From: VRUE01 sp963704505
GTDB taxonomy: Bacteria > Actinomycetota > Thermoleophilia > Solirubrobacterales > 70-9
Assembly (NCBI GenBank): GCA_963704505.1
Contig: OY969912.1
Span: forward strand, 2,790,001 to 2,854,000
Direction: 5' to 3'
DNA length: 64,000 bases
Positions within the stretch are counted from its first letter, which is position 1, and every line of letters starts with the position of its first letter. A program made the translations under genes and the position numbers. Under the pieces are notes generated by a model. That model saw nothing but the letters and a program-made list of their open reading frames with translations, made no database searches and had not been told where the DNA came from. Of this stretch, positions 7,832 through 17,200 are shown one piece after another.

Positions 7832-9565
7832 GTGAATAGCCTTCCGTCTGAGGTGGAGCGGCGACGCCGCCTCGTCACCCGCATGCTGCCCCTGGCGATC
7901 GTCGCGGTCATCGCCTTCGCGATCGGGGCCGCCATGGGGGCCCCCGGCTCCCCTCCCAAGGACGCCGCCAAGCGCTTCACGACCGACTGGGAAGAAGGCC
8001 ATTTCGCCGCGATGTACAAGGAGCTGAACCCTGCCTCGAGGCGAGTGACGCCGCTCGATTCATTCGTCGGCGCCTACCGGGACGCGGCGGGGGTGGCGAC
8101 CGCCAGGTCGGTCGAAGCCGACTCCCCCGGTGACCCTCACTCCGAAAGCGGCGCCTCGGTCGTGCCGGTGACGATGACGATCTCCACCGTCGCCTTCGGG
8201 CCGGTCGAAGCGGACGTCGACCTCCCCTATGCCGAAGGGGGCATCGCCTGGGGGCCCAGCCTCGTCTTCCCGGGCCTGCAGGAGGGCGAGCACCTCGAAA
8301 ATCAGATCGAGCTGGCGCCGCGGGCGCCGATCCTCGCCGGTGACGGGACGCCGCTCGCCGAAGGAGAAGCGGACGAACGCGAACACCCCCTTGGCAGCTC
8401 GGCGATCGACGTCACCGGCGAAGTCGGCGAAGCCGAAGAAGAAGACCTTCCGGCGCTCGAACGGCAGGGCTTCTCGGCGACGACCCCGGTCGGCGTCAGC
8501 GGCCTCGAGCAGGCGTTCAACGCGCGTCTCGCCGGCAAGCCGGGCGGCTCGCTGCTCGCCGTCCCCGAAGCGGGGGGCCAGGGCAGGGTCCTCGCCGAAG
8601 GGAAGCCGAAGCCGGGCGCTCCGGTGAAGACGACGATCGACCCGGATCTGCAGGTGGAAGCCGTCTCGGCGCTGGCCGGCCGCTCCGGTGGCGTCGCCGT
8701 CCTCGACGCCCGCAACGGCGACGTCCGGGCGCTCGCCGGCCAGGCCTTCTCGGCCCCGCAGCCGCCCGGCTCGACCTTCAAGATGATCACCACCGCGGCG
8801 GCTCTGGAGAAGGGAGTCGTCGCGCTCGACGACGAATTCGAATACGTGAGCGGGGTCAACGTCGGCGGCCGCTTCATCGAAAATGCCAACGGCGAGGTCT
8901 GCGGCGGCACCTTCCGCCAGGCCTTCGCCGACTCCTGCAACGCCGACTTCGCTCCGCTCGGTCCGAAGATCGGCAACGACGAACTGGTCGGCATGGCCGA
9001 ACGCTTCGGCTTCAACGCCCCGCCGACCCTCTACTCGCCGCGGATCGCGCGCCAGGTCCAGCCGGAAGAGTCCAGCATCCCCGAAGATGTCGGCGACGAA
9101 CTCGACCTCGGCGTCAGCGCGATCGGCCAGGGCGAAGTCCTGGCCACTCCGCTGCAGATGGCGAGCGTGGCGCAGACGATCGGCAACGACGGCGTGCGTG
9201 AGCCGACCTCGATCGTCGCCAACAAAAAACTGCGCCCGGACCCAGAGCCGGTGCGGGTCATATCGCCGAAGATCGCCGGCGAACTGACCGAACTGATGAT
9301 CGGGGTGGTGACCAGCGGCACCGGCTTCGCCGGCGCGATCCCCCAGGCCCAGGTCGCCGGCAAGACCGGGACCGCCGAGCTCGGGCCCGAGCCGGGCCAG
9401 GAGAACTCGCCGAACCCGACCCAGATCAAGGACGCCTGGTTCTCCGCCTTCGCCCCGGCAGACAAGGCGAAGCTGGCGATCGGGGTGTTGCTGATCGACG
9501 CCGGTGCCGCCGGCGGCGAAGTGGCGGCGCCGATCGCCTCGCAGGTGCTGACCGCGGGGGTCTAG
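7832..9565 (+). CDS. class B penicillin-binding protein (NTF2-like domain + transpeptidase)
   Basis: Peptidoglycan D,D-transpeptidase of 577 residues. One N-terminal membrane anchor (LPLAIVAVIAFAIGAAMG) is followed by an NTF2-like domain (DAAKRFTTDWEEGHFAAMYKEL), a dimerisation region, and the penicilloyl-serine transpeptidase domain: SxxK as GSTFK near residue 314, SxN as SCN near 368, and KTG as AGKTGTAEL near 511. All three active-site motifs are intact. The GTG start at 7832 lies just before a basic patch and the anchor. Glu is mostly written GAA here, unlike the surrounding housekeeping genes. The stop overlaps the stop of the converging lipoprotein gene by 3 bp. Confidence 0.92.
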   Translation: MNSLPSEVERRRRLVTRMLPLAIVAVIAFAIGAAMGAPGSPPKDAAKRFTTDWEEGHFAAMYKELNPASRRVTPLDSFVGAYRDAAGVATARSVEADSPGDPHSESGASVVPVTMTISTVAFGPVEADVDLPYAEGGIAWGPSLVFPGLQEGEHLENQIELAPRAPILAGDGTPLAEGEADEREHPLGSSAIDVTGEVGEAEEEDLPALERQGFSATTPVGVSGLEQAFNARLAGKPGGSLLAVPEAGGQGRVLAEGKPKPGAPVKTTIDPDLQVEAVSALAGRSGGVAVLDARNGDVRALAGQAFSAPQPPGSTFKMITTAAALEKGVVALDDEFEYVSGVNVGGRFIENANGEVCGGTFRQAFADSCNADFAPLGPKIGNDELVGMAERFGFNAPPTLYSPRIARQVQPEESSIPEDVGDELDLGVSAIGQGEVLATPLQMASVAQTIGNDGVREPTSIVANKKLRPDPEPVRVISPKIAGELTELMIGVVTSGTGFAGAIPQAQVAGKTGTAELGPEPGQENSPNPTQIKDAWFSAFAPADKAKLAIGVLLIDAGAAGGEVAAPIASQVLTAGV

Positions 9566-10119
9566 AGGTCTAGTTTGACTTCGCCGGTGCCATCCGGCGT
9601 GCCGATCGCGAGCGTCAGCGGCCTGTTGTCGGAGGCGGTGGAGGGCAGCAGGAAGAGGACAAGCGAGCCCTCGATCGGTCCCTGCTGGGGGGTCGAGTCA
9701 AGGACCGGAACCTGTTCTTCGGGCTCGACTTCGCCGCCCGGCTCGAGCGCGTAGAGGCTTTCGCTGTCCAGCGATTCGTATTCGACGTCCTGCGCGTCGG
9801 TGATCGTGAAGCTGTCGGGCAGGAACTGCGGGTCCTCGCCTTCGTTCTGAACTTCGAAGAAGACGCCGAAGTAGGCCGAGCCCTCGGGGGCCGGTTTCTG
9901 CCCGACCAGGTAGGCGGAGTCCTCGGTGTCGTTCGGGTTGAGGTAGCGCGAGAAGATCACGTTGTACTGGAGGTCACCGAGCTTCACCGGCTCTCCCTCG
10001 ACCACTTCCTTGGAGTCGCTGGAATAGCCGCAGGCAGAGACGGTGAGGACGATCGCGCCAAGCAGCGCCGCCGCGAGCAGCGGCAGGGCGATTCGGCGGA
10101 GACGGTCGACGGTCGGCAT
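9562..10119 (-). CDS. predicted lipoprotein, DUF4352-like
   Basis: A 185-residue exported lipoprotein: n-region RLRR, hydrophobic stretch IALPLLAAALLGAIVLT and lipobox VSAC with Cys near residue 30. The mature part resembles DUF4352-type beta-sandwich proteins (AYFGVFFEVQNEGEDPQFLPDSFTITD...LFLLP). It is acidic and GAA-rich. It converges on the penicillin-binding protein gene, sharing 3 bp at the stops. The gene lies 16 bp downstream of the SRPBCC gene on the same strand, so they may be co-transcribed. Function unknown. Confidence 0.78.
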   Translation of the reverse strand: MPTVDRLRRIALPLLAAALLGAIVLTVSACGYSSDSKEVVEGEPVKLGDLQYNVIFSRYLNPNDTEDSAYLVGQKPAPEGSAYFGVFFEVQNEGEDPQFLPDSFTITDAQDVEYESLDSESLYALEPGGEVEPEEQVPVLDSTPQQGPIEGSLVLFLLPSTASDNRPLTLAIGTPDGTGEVKLDL

Positions 10120-10135
10120 CGGCGCGGGCAGTCTA

Positions 10136-10654
10136 TTAAGGGATGCCGGTCGCGTAGCGATTGCCCCCGGCGAGCGCGACCCGCTCGTCGGAAACCCGCT
10201 CCGACTCGAGCTGGTCGCGGAGGCGGCGCAGAGCCTCCCGCCAGCCGCGCCCGAGGAAGAAGGCGTTCCAGGAAAGGGACTCCAGCGCCTTGTCGACGGG
10301 GCTCGAAGGCTCGGTCCAATGGGAGACGTGAATCCGACTGAGATCGCCGGCTGCCTCCGTGACCTCCCAAACGGTCCTGTTCGGAATCCGGTTGACGCGG
10401 CCGCCCTGGCCCCGTTCGACGATCCGGTGCGGGGCGTCCAACTCGACGATCGCGGTGTCCATCCAGACCGAGCGCAGCGGCGCCTCGAAGCGGAAGCGGG
10501 CGCCCGCGCCGACTCCGACGGAGTCGATCCGGGTCAGGTGAAAGCCGGTGAGGAAGTGATCGGTGAAGGCCGGGCGCCGGGCGAAATCGGCGATCGCCGC
10601 GAAGGCCCGCTCACGCGGGACGTCGACCTCGATCTCGGCGCTGACTGGGCCCAT
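10136..10654 (-). CDS. SRPBCC-family (START-like) protein
   Basis: A protein of 172 residues with the polyketide cyclase/START-like pattern: VSAEIEVDVPRERAFAAIADFARRPAF at the start, GAGARFRFE in the middle, RIVERGQGG..TVWEVTEA, and a final amphipathic helix (GWREALRRLRDQLES). Such folds bind lipophilic ligands; the ligand is unknown. I start it at the ATG 10654; an in-frame TTG eight codons upstream (10678) is an alternative. It is divergent from the FHA gene. Confidence 0.75.
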   Translation of the reverse strand: MGPVSAEIEVDVPRERAFAAIADFARRPAFTDHFLTGFHLTRIDSVGVGAGARFRFEAPLRSVWMDTAIVELDAPHRIVERGQGGRVNRIPNRTVWEVTEAAGDLSRIHVSHWTEPSSPVDKALESLSWNAFFLGRGWREALRRLRDQLESERVSDERVALAGGNRYATGIP

Positions 10655-10801
10655 CCGCGGCCGCGATTCTATTCGCAAGGGCGGAGCGCGGCGAGCCGGG
10701 TCACGCTACGATCATCACAAGAAGCACGGTTGCGAGGAGAGAGTCCGATTTTCCCCAGCGTCCGCCCTCCGGCGGCACCAGACCCGATCGAGACCGGCAC
10801 C

Positions 10802-11317
10802 ATGCCAGGGGCCGGAACCTTCTTCTGCCTCTACTGCGGTTCGCAGCTCTCCTTGCTCGAGAACGACGCGCTACCCAAATGCCCGACCTGCGGCGGCGCC
10901 ACCTTCCGCCGCGACTCGATCTTCGAGCCGATGCAGGAGCACGGTCAGACGCTCGAATTCGCGCCCGGCCAGGATCACTCCGCCGCCGAGGACTGGATCT
11001 CTGCGACGCGAAAAGACCTGAGCGAGCCGGGGCGCTACCTGGCGATGGCGGACGGTGACGGCTCGACCGCCTTCCCGATCGGCTCCGGCTGGACCAGGGT
11101 AGGCCGCAGCGCCAACGCCGACATCCGCCTCGACGACCCCAGCGTCTCCCGCCGTCACGCCCTGATCGTCTCGGAGATGCCCAGCGCCCTGCGTGTCCTC
11201 GACGACCGCAGCCTCAACGGCGTGCACGTGAACGGAGAGCGGGTCGAATGGTCCCGATTGGGCGACGGCGACGAGCTCGCGATCGGTCGATTTATCCTGT
11301 TCGTTTTCGAAGTCTGA
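10802..11317 (+). CDS. zinc-ribbon and FHA-domain protein
   Basis: A 171-residue cytoplasmic protein. The N-terminus has a zinc ribbon (CLYC ... CPTC, about residues 8-30). A C-terminal forkhead-associated domain follows, with all core motifs: VGRSANADIRLDD, SRRHALIV and LNGVHVNGERV. FHA domains bind phosphothreonine peptides made by Ser/Thr kinases, so this is probably a phospho-dependent adaptor. It ends 42 bp before the large repeat protein on the same strand, and the pair is likely one transcript. The in-frame frame extends far upstream but that part overlaps genes on the other strand; the ATG at 10802 gives a compact two-domain protein. Confidence 0.82.
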   Translation: MPGAGTFFCLYCGSQLSLLENDALPKCPTCGGATFRRDSIFEPMQEHGQTLEFAPGQDHSAAEDWISATRKDLSEPGRYLAMADGDGSTAFPIGSGWTRVGRSANADIRLDDPSVSRRHALIVSEMPSALRVLDDRSLNGVHVNGERVEWSRLGDGDELAIGRFILFVFEV

Positions 11318-11359
11318 GCGGGCTTTTCCCGCCGCGTGGCTCCATAGCCTGCCGCGTTG

Positions 11360-14245
11360 ATGAGTGCGTCGCCTGAGCCGGCCCAGCCTGTGCGCCAATT
11401 GCGCACGCCTGAGATCTCAGAAGCCGCCCGACGCGCCCGCGAGCGCCTCCACCAGGAGATAGAGCGAGTCCGCTCCGGTGTCGAGGAGATGCTCGAGGAG
11501 CAGGAGCAGGAGCGCGGCCGGGAAGTCGGGCTGGGCCTGCGGCGTGAGCTCTCCGAGTTCCGGATCGAGGCCGAGCAGCTCGTCAAGAGCCGCGTCGGCG
11601 AGTCCGAGCGCAGGATCGAGAAGTCCGTGCAGGAGGTCGACGAGCGCGCCTACCGGCTCGAGGCGCAGCTGCACCAGATCGAGGTCGAGCGCGAGAAGGC
11701 CGACCTCCCCCGACTTGAGCGCCTCCGCAAGCTCGACGCCCGCGCCGCCGAGCTCCAGCAGCAGATCGACACGGTGGCGGGCGAGGTCAGGGACGCCGAG
11801 CCACCGCGCGAGCGACGCCTGGGCGCGATGGACGCCCGCTCGACCGCTCTCGAGCGGAAGCTCGAAGAGCTGGCGACCGAGATGACCCGGTCCGAGGTGC
11901 CTCTCCAGGAGAAGCTGCGCGAGATGGACAACCGCTCGGGGACGATCGAAGAGCGGATCGAGCGCGCGGCAGCCGAAGCGGCGAGGGCCGAGGTCCCGCG
12001 CCAGGAGAAGCTTCGCGAGATGGACAACCGCTCGGGGACGATCGAAGAGCGGATCGACGGGATCCTCTCCGAGCAGGAGAAGGCGGAGGGGACGCGCCGG
12101 GAACGGCTGCACGGGATCGACGCCCGCGCCAAGCGGCTCGAGCTGAAGATCGACGGGGTCGCCGCCGCCCACGAGAAGGCCGACCTGCCGCGCGAGCAGC
12201 GGCTGCGATCGGTCGATGAGCGGGCCGCGAGCCTCGAGCGGAAGGTCGAGCGCCTGGTCATGGACTTCAAGAAGGCGGAGGGCCCCCGACAGGAGCGCCT
12301 GAAGGAGATGGACATCCGCGCCGCCGCCCTGGAGCAGCGGATCGCCGGAGTGGTTGGCGACCTGGAGAGCGCCGAGCTCCCGCGTGAGGAGCGCTTCACC
12401 GTCATCGACGCCCGCGCCGACAGGCTCGAGCACAAGGTCGACAAGGCCATCGCCGCCCAGAGCGAGGCCGAGGCGCCGCGCGAGCAGCGCCTCCAGCGGG
12501 TCGACGCCCGCGCCGCGACGATCGAGCAGAAGCTCGAGAAGCTGAGCGGCGAGGTCAAGGAGGCGCTTGCCGGCACCCCGACCCAGGAGGCCCTCGCCGG
12601 TCTCGACGCGCGGGCCGGTGCCCTCGAGCGGCGAATCGACCAGGTCGTCGCCGAGGCGAAGAAGGGCGACGGCTCCCGGCATGAGAAGATGTTGGCCCTG
12701 CAGGGTCGGGCCAGCGGGCTCGAGCAGACGTTGGAGCAGGCGATCGCGGAGCTGCGGAGCGAGGAGAAGCCGCGGGAGGAAAGGCTCGGTGCGATCGACG
12801 CGAAAGCCGCTCAGCTCGAGCAGAAGATCGACCGGGTCGCGGGCGAGGGCCGGATGGCCGAGGGGCCCCGCCAGCAAGCGCTGAAGGCACTCAGGAAGCG
12901 AGATGCTGAGCTCGACCTGAAGATCGGCGCCGTGGCCGAGGCGCTCGAGAAGGCCGACGCTCCGAACCAGGACCGGCTCCGGGACCTGGAGGCCCAGGCG
13001 AAAACGCTCGAGGTCCGGATCGAGAAGGTCCACGATTCCCAGAAAGAGAGCGAGAAGCCCCGCCAGGAGGAGCTTCGCCGGCTCGGCGCGAGAAACTCGG
13101 CCCTGCAGGAGAAGGTCACCCGCCTGGCCGATCAACATGGTGCCGATGTGCCCCGCCTGGAGAAGCTGGTCGGTGAGGTCGCCGCCCGCGCCGAACAGCT
13201 CGACCGTCGGATCGACGCGGCCAGGGACGACCGCGACCTGGTTGAGGCTTCGCAGCTCGAGGAGGCGGTCAAAGAGATCCGGGCCCACTCCGCACAAATC
13301 GAGGAGCAGATCCGCCGGCTTGCGGCAGAGCGCGCCAAGAGCGCCGCTCCGACCCTGGCGAAGGTGCGCGATCTCGAAACCCGTGCCTCGGCCCTGGAGG
13401 CGAAGCTCGCCGACCAGGCGGAGTCCGCCAAGGCCGGCCGAGACCAGGCCCTGCAGGCGATCGAGGAGAGAACAGCCGAGCTGGCCGAGCACCTCGACGC
13501 CAAATCCACGGCGCTGGAGGAGAAACTGGAGGACGTTGCCTCCGGCGATGGCCGCGACCTGGTCGAGGCTTCCCAGCTGGAGAAGGCGATCGAGGAGACC
13601 CGGGGGCGCGCCGCTCAGATCGAAGAGCAGCTCGGCGCGCTCGGGGCCGACCAGGCGAAGAGCGTTGCCCCGGCTCTTGAGAAGCTCCGCAAGCTGGAGA
13701 CCAGGACAACTGGCCTCGCCAAGAAGCTCGACGCAAAGTCAGCGGCATTCGAGGCGAAACTGGAGGCCCTCGGCCCCAGGGACGACCGTGACCTGGTCGC
13801 GGCCGCCCGGCTCGAAGAGGCGATCGAGGAGACTCGACACCGCTCGGAGCAGCTCGCCAAGCAGCTCGCCGCGAAGGTCGAGGCGTCACAGCTCGAGAAG
13901 GCGCTCGCGGAGACGCGGGCCCGCACGGCGCAGGTCGAGGAGCAGCTGCGCAAGCAGGTCTCCGGCCTCGAAGAGGAGCTGCGCGAGCTGATCAGCGATC
14001 AGGAGAAGGCCGGCGGCCTCGAGCAGAAGGTCGACGGCGTGCTCGCCGAACTCGAGAAGTCGGTGGCACCGCGAGAGGAAGAGTTCAAGGTCTTCGACGT
14101 TCGCACCGAGAAGCTCGAGAAGCGGATCGCCGAGGTGCAGGCCGAGCGCGAGAAGGCCGAGGCGAAGCTCTACGGGAACATCGAGAACGTCCTCGACATG
14201 CTGCTCGGCCAGATGCGCTCCTCGCGCGACCCCGCCGAGAAGTAG
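11360..14245 (+). CDS. large helical repeat protein (15 x 32-residue repeats)
   Basis: A 961-residue, highly charged, Cys-free helical protein. Residues 1-113 are a non-repeated helical region. Residues 114-594 are 15 tandem repeats, 13 of exactly 32 residues (one of 34, one of 31), with the pattern AExPRxERLxxIDARAxxLE followed by xKIDxVxxExEK. Twelve of the 15 have Pro at position 4. Residues about 624-870 carry a second motif, RDLVEASQLEEAIEETR-like, four times, and the tail ends in a short amphipathic segment (NIENVLDMLLGQM). No signal peptide or membrane segment is visible. 32 equals three heptads plus one hendecad, so each unit could keep coiled-coil register. It follows the FHA gene by 42 bp. 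A scaffold or cytoskeletal role is an inference; I know no named family with this unit. Confidence 0.85.
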   Translation: MSASPEPAQPVRQLRTPEISEAARRARERLHQEIERVRSGVEEMLEEQEQERGREVGLGLRRELSEFRIEAEQLVKSRVGESERRIEKSVQEVDERAYRLEAQLHQIEVEREKADLPRLERLRKLDARAAELQQQIDTVAGEVRDAEPPRERRLGAMDARSTALERKLEELATEMTRSEVPLQEKLREMDNRSGTIEERIERAAAEAARAEVPRQEKLREMDNRSGTIEERIDGILSEQEKAEGTRRERLHGIDARAKRLELKIDGVAAAHEKADLPREQRLRSVDERAASLERKVERLVMDFKKAEGPRQERLKEMDIRAAALEQRIAGVVGDLESAELPREERFTVIDARADRLEHKVDKAIAAQSEAEAPREQRLQRVDARAATIEQKLEKLSGEVKEALAGTPTQEALAGLDARAGALERRIDQVVAEAKKGDGSRHEKMLALQGRASGLEQTLEQAIAELRSEEKPREERLGAIDAKAAQLEQKIDRVAGEGRMAEGPRQQALKALRKRDAELDLKIGAVAEALEKADAPNQDRLRDLEAQAKTLEVRIEKVHDSQKESEKPRQEELRRLGARNSALQEKVTRLADQHGADVPRLEKLVGEVAARAEQLDRRIDAARDDRDLVEASQLEEAVKEIRAHSAQIEEQIRRLAAERAKSAAPTLAKVRDLETRASALEAKLADQAESAKAGRDQALQAIEERTAELAEHLDAKSTALEEKLEDVASGDGRDLVEASQLEKAIEETRGRAAQIEEQLGALGADQAKSVAPALEKLRKLETRTTGLAKKLDAKSAAFEAKLEALGPRDDRDLVAAARLEEAIEETRHRSEQLAKQLAAKVEASQLEKALAETRARTAQVEEQLRKQVSGLEEELRELISDQEKAGGLEQKVDGVLAELEKSVAPREEEFKVFDVRTEKLEKRIAEVQAEREKAEAKLYGNIENVLDMLLGQMRSSRDPAEK
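11699..13141 (+). repeat. tandem 96-bp coding repeats (15 units)
   Basis: The DNA of the large helical protein repeats with a period of 96 bp, in frame. Most units are degenerate in sequence, but units 3 and 4 share a 57-bp block (11905-11961 and 12001-12057) with a single mismatch, which points to a recent unit duplication or gene conversion. Confidence 0.85.
13228..13960 (+). repeat. second in-gene repeat family (four copies)
   Basis: Four copies of a segment encoding (R)DLVEASQLEEAIEETR-like peptide begin near 13230, 13550, 13790 and 13879. Spacing is irregular, with variable helical stretches between copies, so this is a second, looser repeat layer downstream of the 32-residue array. Confidence 0.7.
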
Positions 14246-17200
14246 CTACTCGGTAGAAATGCTCGGGTCCGCCTGGACCTTGTTCGGCACGACCATGAGG
14301 AAGTTCTCGGGGGCGTTCGCCGACAGGTCGAGGATCCGCACCGCCTCCTGGCCCTGATCGGTCGCCTTCAGCTCCTCGGCGTAGTTCGTCAGCAGGTCAT
14401 CGACATCCAGCAGGCCCTCGGCGTCGAGCGCCTTGAGCTCGACTTTCGCTCCCTCGCCGAGGCGCCGTTCGATCGATTGGGCATCGATGCCGAAGGCGTT
14501 GTGACGGACGTATACCCTCCCGCCGGTCATTCCCGCGCAGGCCCAGGGACCGAGGTCGCCGAGCACGACCGCCCGGCCCGAGGTCATGTACTCGAAGGCA
14601 AAGCCCTTGGCGTTGGCGCGGTCGACGATGCAGCCGCGGGCGTCGTCGATGTCGTGTTCGGGCTCACCGGCGAGGACAACATCGGCACCGGAGAGCCGGA
14701 TGCAGAAGCGCGAGTCCGCCGAGCCCTGGACGAAGAGGCGGCCGCGTTGGGCGCCGTAGGCGAACGACTTTCCGACCGAGCCGTTGAGCCGGCGCCCCTT
14801 CGCGCCCTTGCCCTTGAGGATTGAGATCGTGCCGCCCAGCATCGTCTTGCCGACCCCGTCCTGGGCGCCGCCCTCGACCCGGATCGAAACACCGTAGGAG
14901 TTGAAGGCCCCAAGGCCCTGGCCGGCGACCGAGCCCCCGTCGAAGGAGAGGCTGGCGAGGGTGTCGTCCTCTTCGTCGGAGCTGAGGCCGTCGAAGATCC
15001 GGGCCCGGGAGAGCGCCCCGGCGAGCTCGGTGCCGAGCACCCGGTCGTTGGCGTCGGTGGGGCGCGGGAAATGGTTGCTGACGGTGCGGCCGGCGCACAC
15101 TTCGGGGGCCAGCGCGGCGATCTCGCTCGAGGCCTGCTTCGTCTCCATGCGGATCGGGTGGGCGACGACGAGGCCCGCCTCGGCCCGCGTGTCCTCCGCC
15201 TCCCCGACGACCGGCAGGTCGAGCGGCTCGAGGTCGAGGAACTCCTCCAACGGGGTGATCAGCGGCGCCAGATCGAGGGTATCTGTGTGGCTTACCTGTT
15301 CGAGCAGGTCGTAGCGGCCGACGAGATCCTGGGCGCGGGTGTAGCCGAGGGAAGCGACCACCTCTTTGACCTCCTCCCCCATCGCGCGGAAGAATCGGGC
15401 GCAGCTCTCGGCAGCCAGGTCGACCTCCTGCGGGGTGAACTTCTTCAGCCCGTGCTCCTGCGCCTGCTCGACGGTCTCGATCTGCGTGGCGATGCCGACG
15501 TGACAGGTGTCGAGCTGACAGCCGCGGCAGATCGTGCAGCCGAGGCTGACCATCGCGAGGGTGCCGAAGCCGACCCGGTTGGCGCCGAGGCAGTGCAATT
15601 TGACGATGTCGTGGCCCGTCCGGTACCCGCCGTCGGCCCAGATCTCGACGCGGTTGCGGATGCCCGCCTCCATCAGCGCCCTGTGCACGGCGCGGGTGCC
15701 GATGTCGGACGGCAGCCCGACGTGGCGCAGGGCATGCTGGCGGGCGGCACCGGTGCCGCCCTCGAAGCCGGAGAGGGTGATGATGTCGGCACCCGCCTTG
15801 GCGATGCCGAGGCCGATCGTGCCGATGTTGGGCACCACCGGGACCTTGACCGAGACCCGCACATCCGGGTTGACGGTCTTCAGCTCGTCGATCAGCTCGG
15901 CGAGGTCCTCGATCGAGTAGAGGTCGTGGTTGTTCGAGGGTGAGATCAGGTCCGTCCCCGGAGCCGCGTTACGAGCGGCGGCGACCTTGACCGAGACCTT
16001 CTTGCCGGGCAGGTGACCGCCCTCGCCGGGCTTGGCGCCCTGGCCGATCTTGATCTCGGCGAGGTAGGACGAGTTGATCATCTCGGCGGAGACGCCGAAC
16101 CGGCCCGAGGCGATCTGTTGGCCGCGCCATTTGCGGTAGTGCCCGTACATGTCGCGGATCTCGCCGCCCTCGCCGTTGACGCAGAGGACGTTGATCGACT
16201 TGGCCGCCTCCGCATAGGCACGGAACGCGGGCTCGGACTGCGAGCCGAAGCTCATCGAGGAGATCACCACCGGGTAGTCGTGATGGCCGACGCCGGCGTC
16301 GACGGTCGCCGGGTCGACCGGGTCGCGGTCCCCCTTCAAGGCCATCACGTGGCGCATCGAGATCGGGCTCTGACGCTCGAGGTCGCGAACCTTCTCCGAG
16401 TATTCCTCGTAGGTGCCGGAGCCGTTGGCGGTAGCGATCGCCGCCTTGTAGACCTTCGGGTAGAAGCGGAACGTCTTCGCCGGTTTGGCGTCGTCGTCCC
16501 CGTTCAGCACCCGGGCCCGCTCGTTGGTGTCGGCGTCGAGGTCGGAGTAGCCGGTGCCGCCCGTATCGCTGGCCGCGAAGGCCTCGGTCTGGAAGATCTC
16601 GGCCAGCTCGGGCTTGATCCCGATCGAGGAGAACTGGCGCGCGTAGCCCCGCACCTCGTGGATGCCGATCGTCGAGATCACTTTCTCGATCCCCTTGGTG
16701 AGGGCGTCGCAGAGGTTGGAGACGTCGGTCTCGTAATCCTCGACACAGATCACCTCGACCATCGTGTACGGGCAGACGCCATTGGCCCCGAGCCCGAGCG
16801 CGAGCATCACGTCGTGGACGTTGCGGACCGCGGCCGAGCGCAGGACGATGCCGCAGCGGCGGCGCAGGTTTTCCTCGCCGGCTTCGACCTTGAACTGCTT
16901 CAGGGCTTGGTCGACCGCCGAGGTCGCCAGGTGCGGATCGAGGTAGCGGCGCTCGCCGTCGTGGACCGTGCGGTCGGTGAGGACGAGGAACTCGGCTCCG
17001 TCACGGACCTTCTTGACGGCTTCCTGCTTGATCCGCTCGATCGCCCCATGGGTCGTCTCGGACTCGAGCAGGGAGATGTCGACCGCGTCGGCGCGGCCGC
17101 GGAACTCCTCCCAGAGGTCCTCGAGCAGGTAGGTGCTGTGCTCGCGCGCGATGCGGCGATAGGTCTTGTCGGAGAGCGGCGCCAGGCCATGGTGCCCGCC

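Noticed and set aside
11699..13141. CRISPR-like direct repeats
   Set aside because: The 96-bp repeats are in frame, adjacent without spacers, and degenerate at synonymous sites: coding repeats.
11417..13492. 691-residue Leu-rich frame opposite the repeat protein
   Set aside because: Its apparent repeats mirror the 96-bp repeats of the real gene on the other strand. The plus-strand frame has a proper start, correct codon bias and continuous helical sequence.
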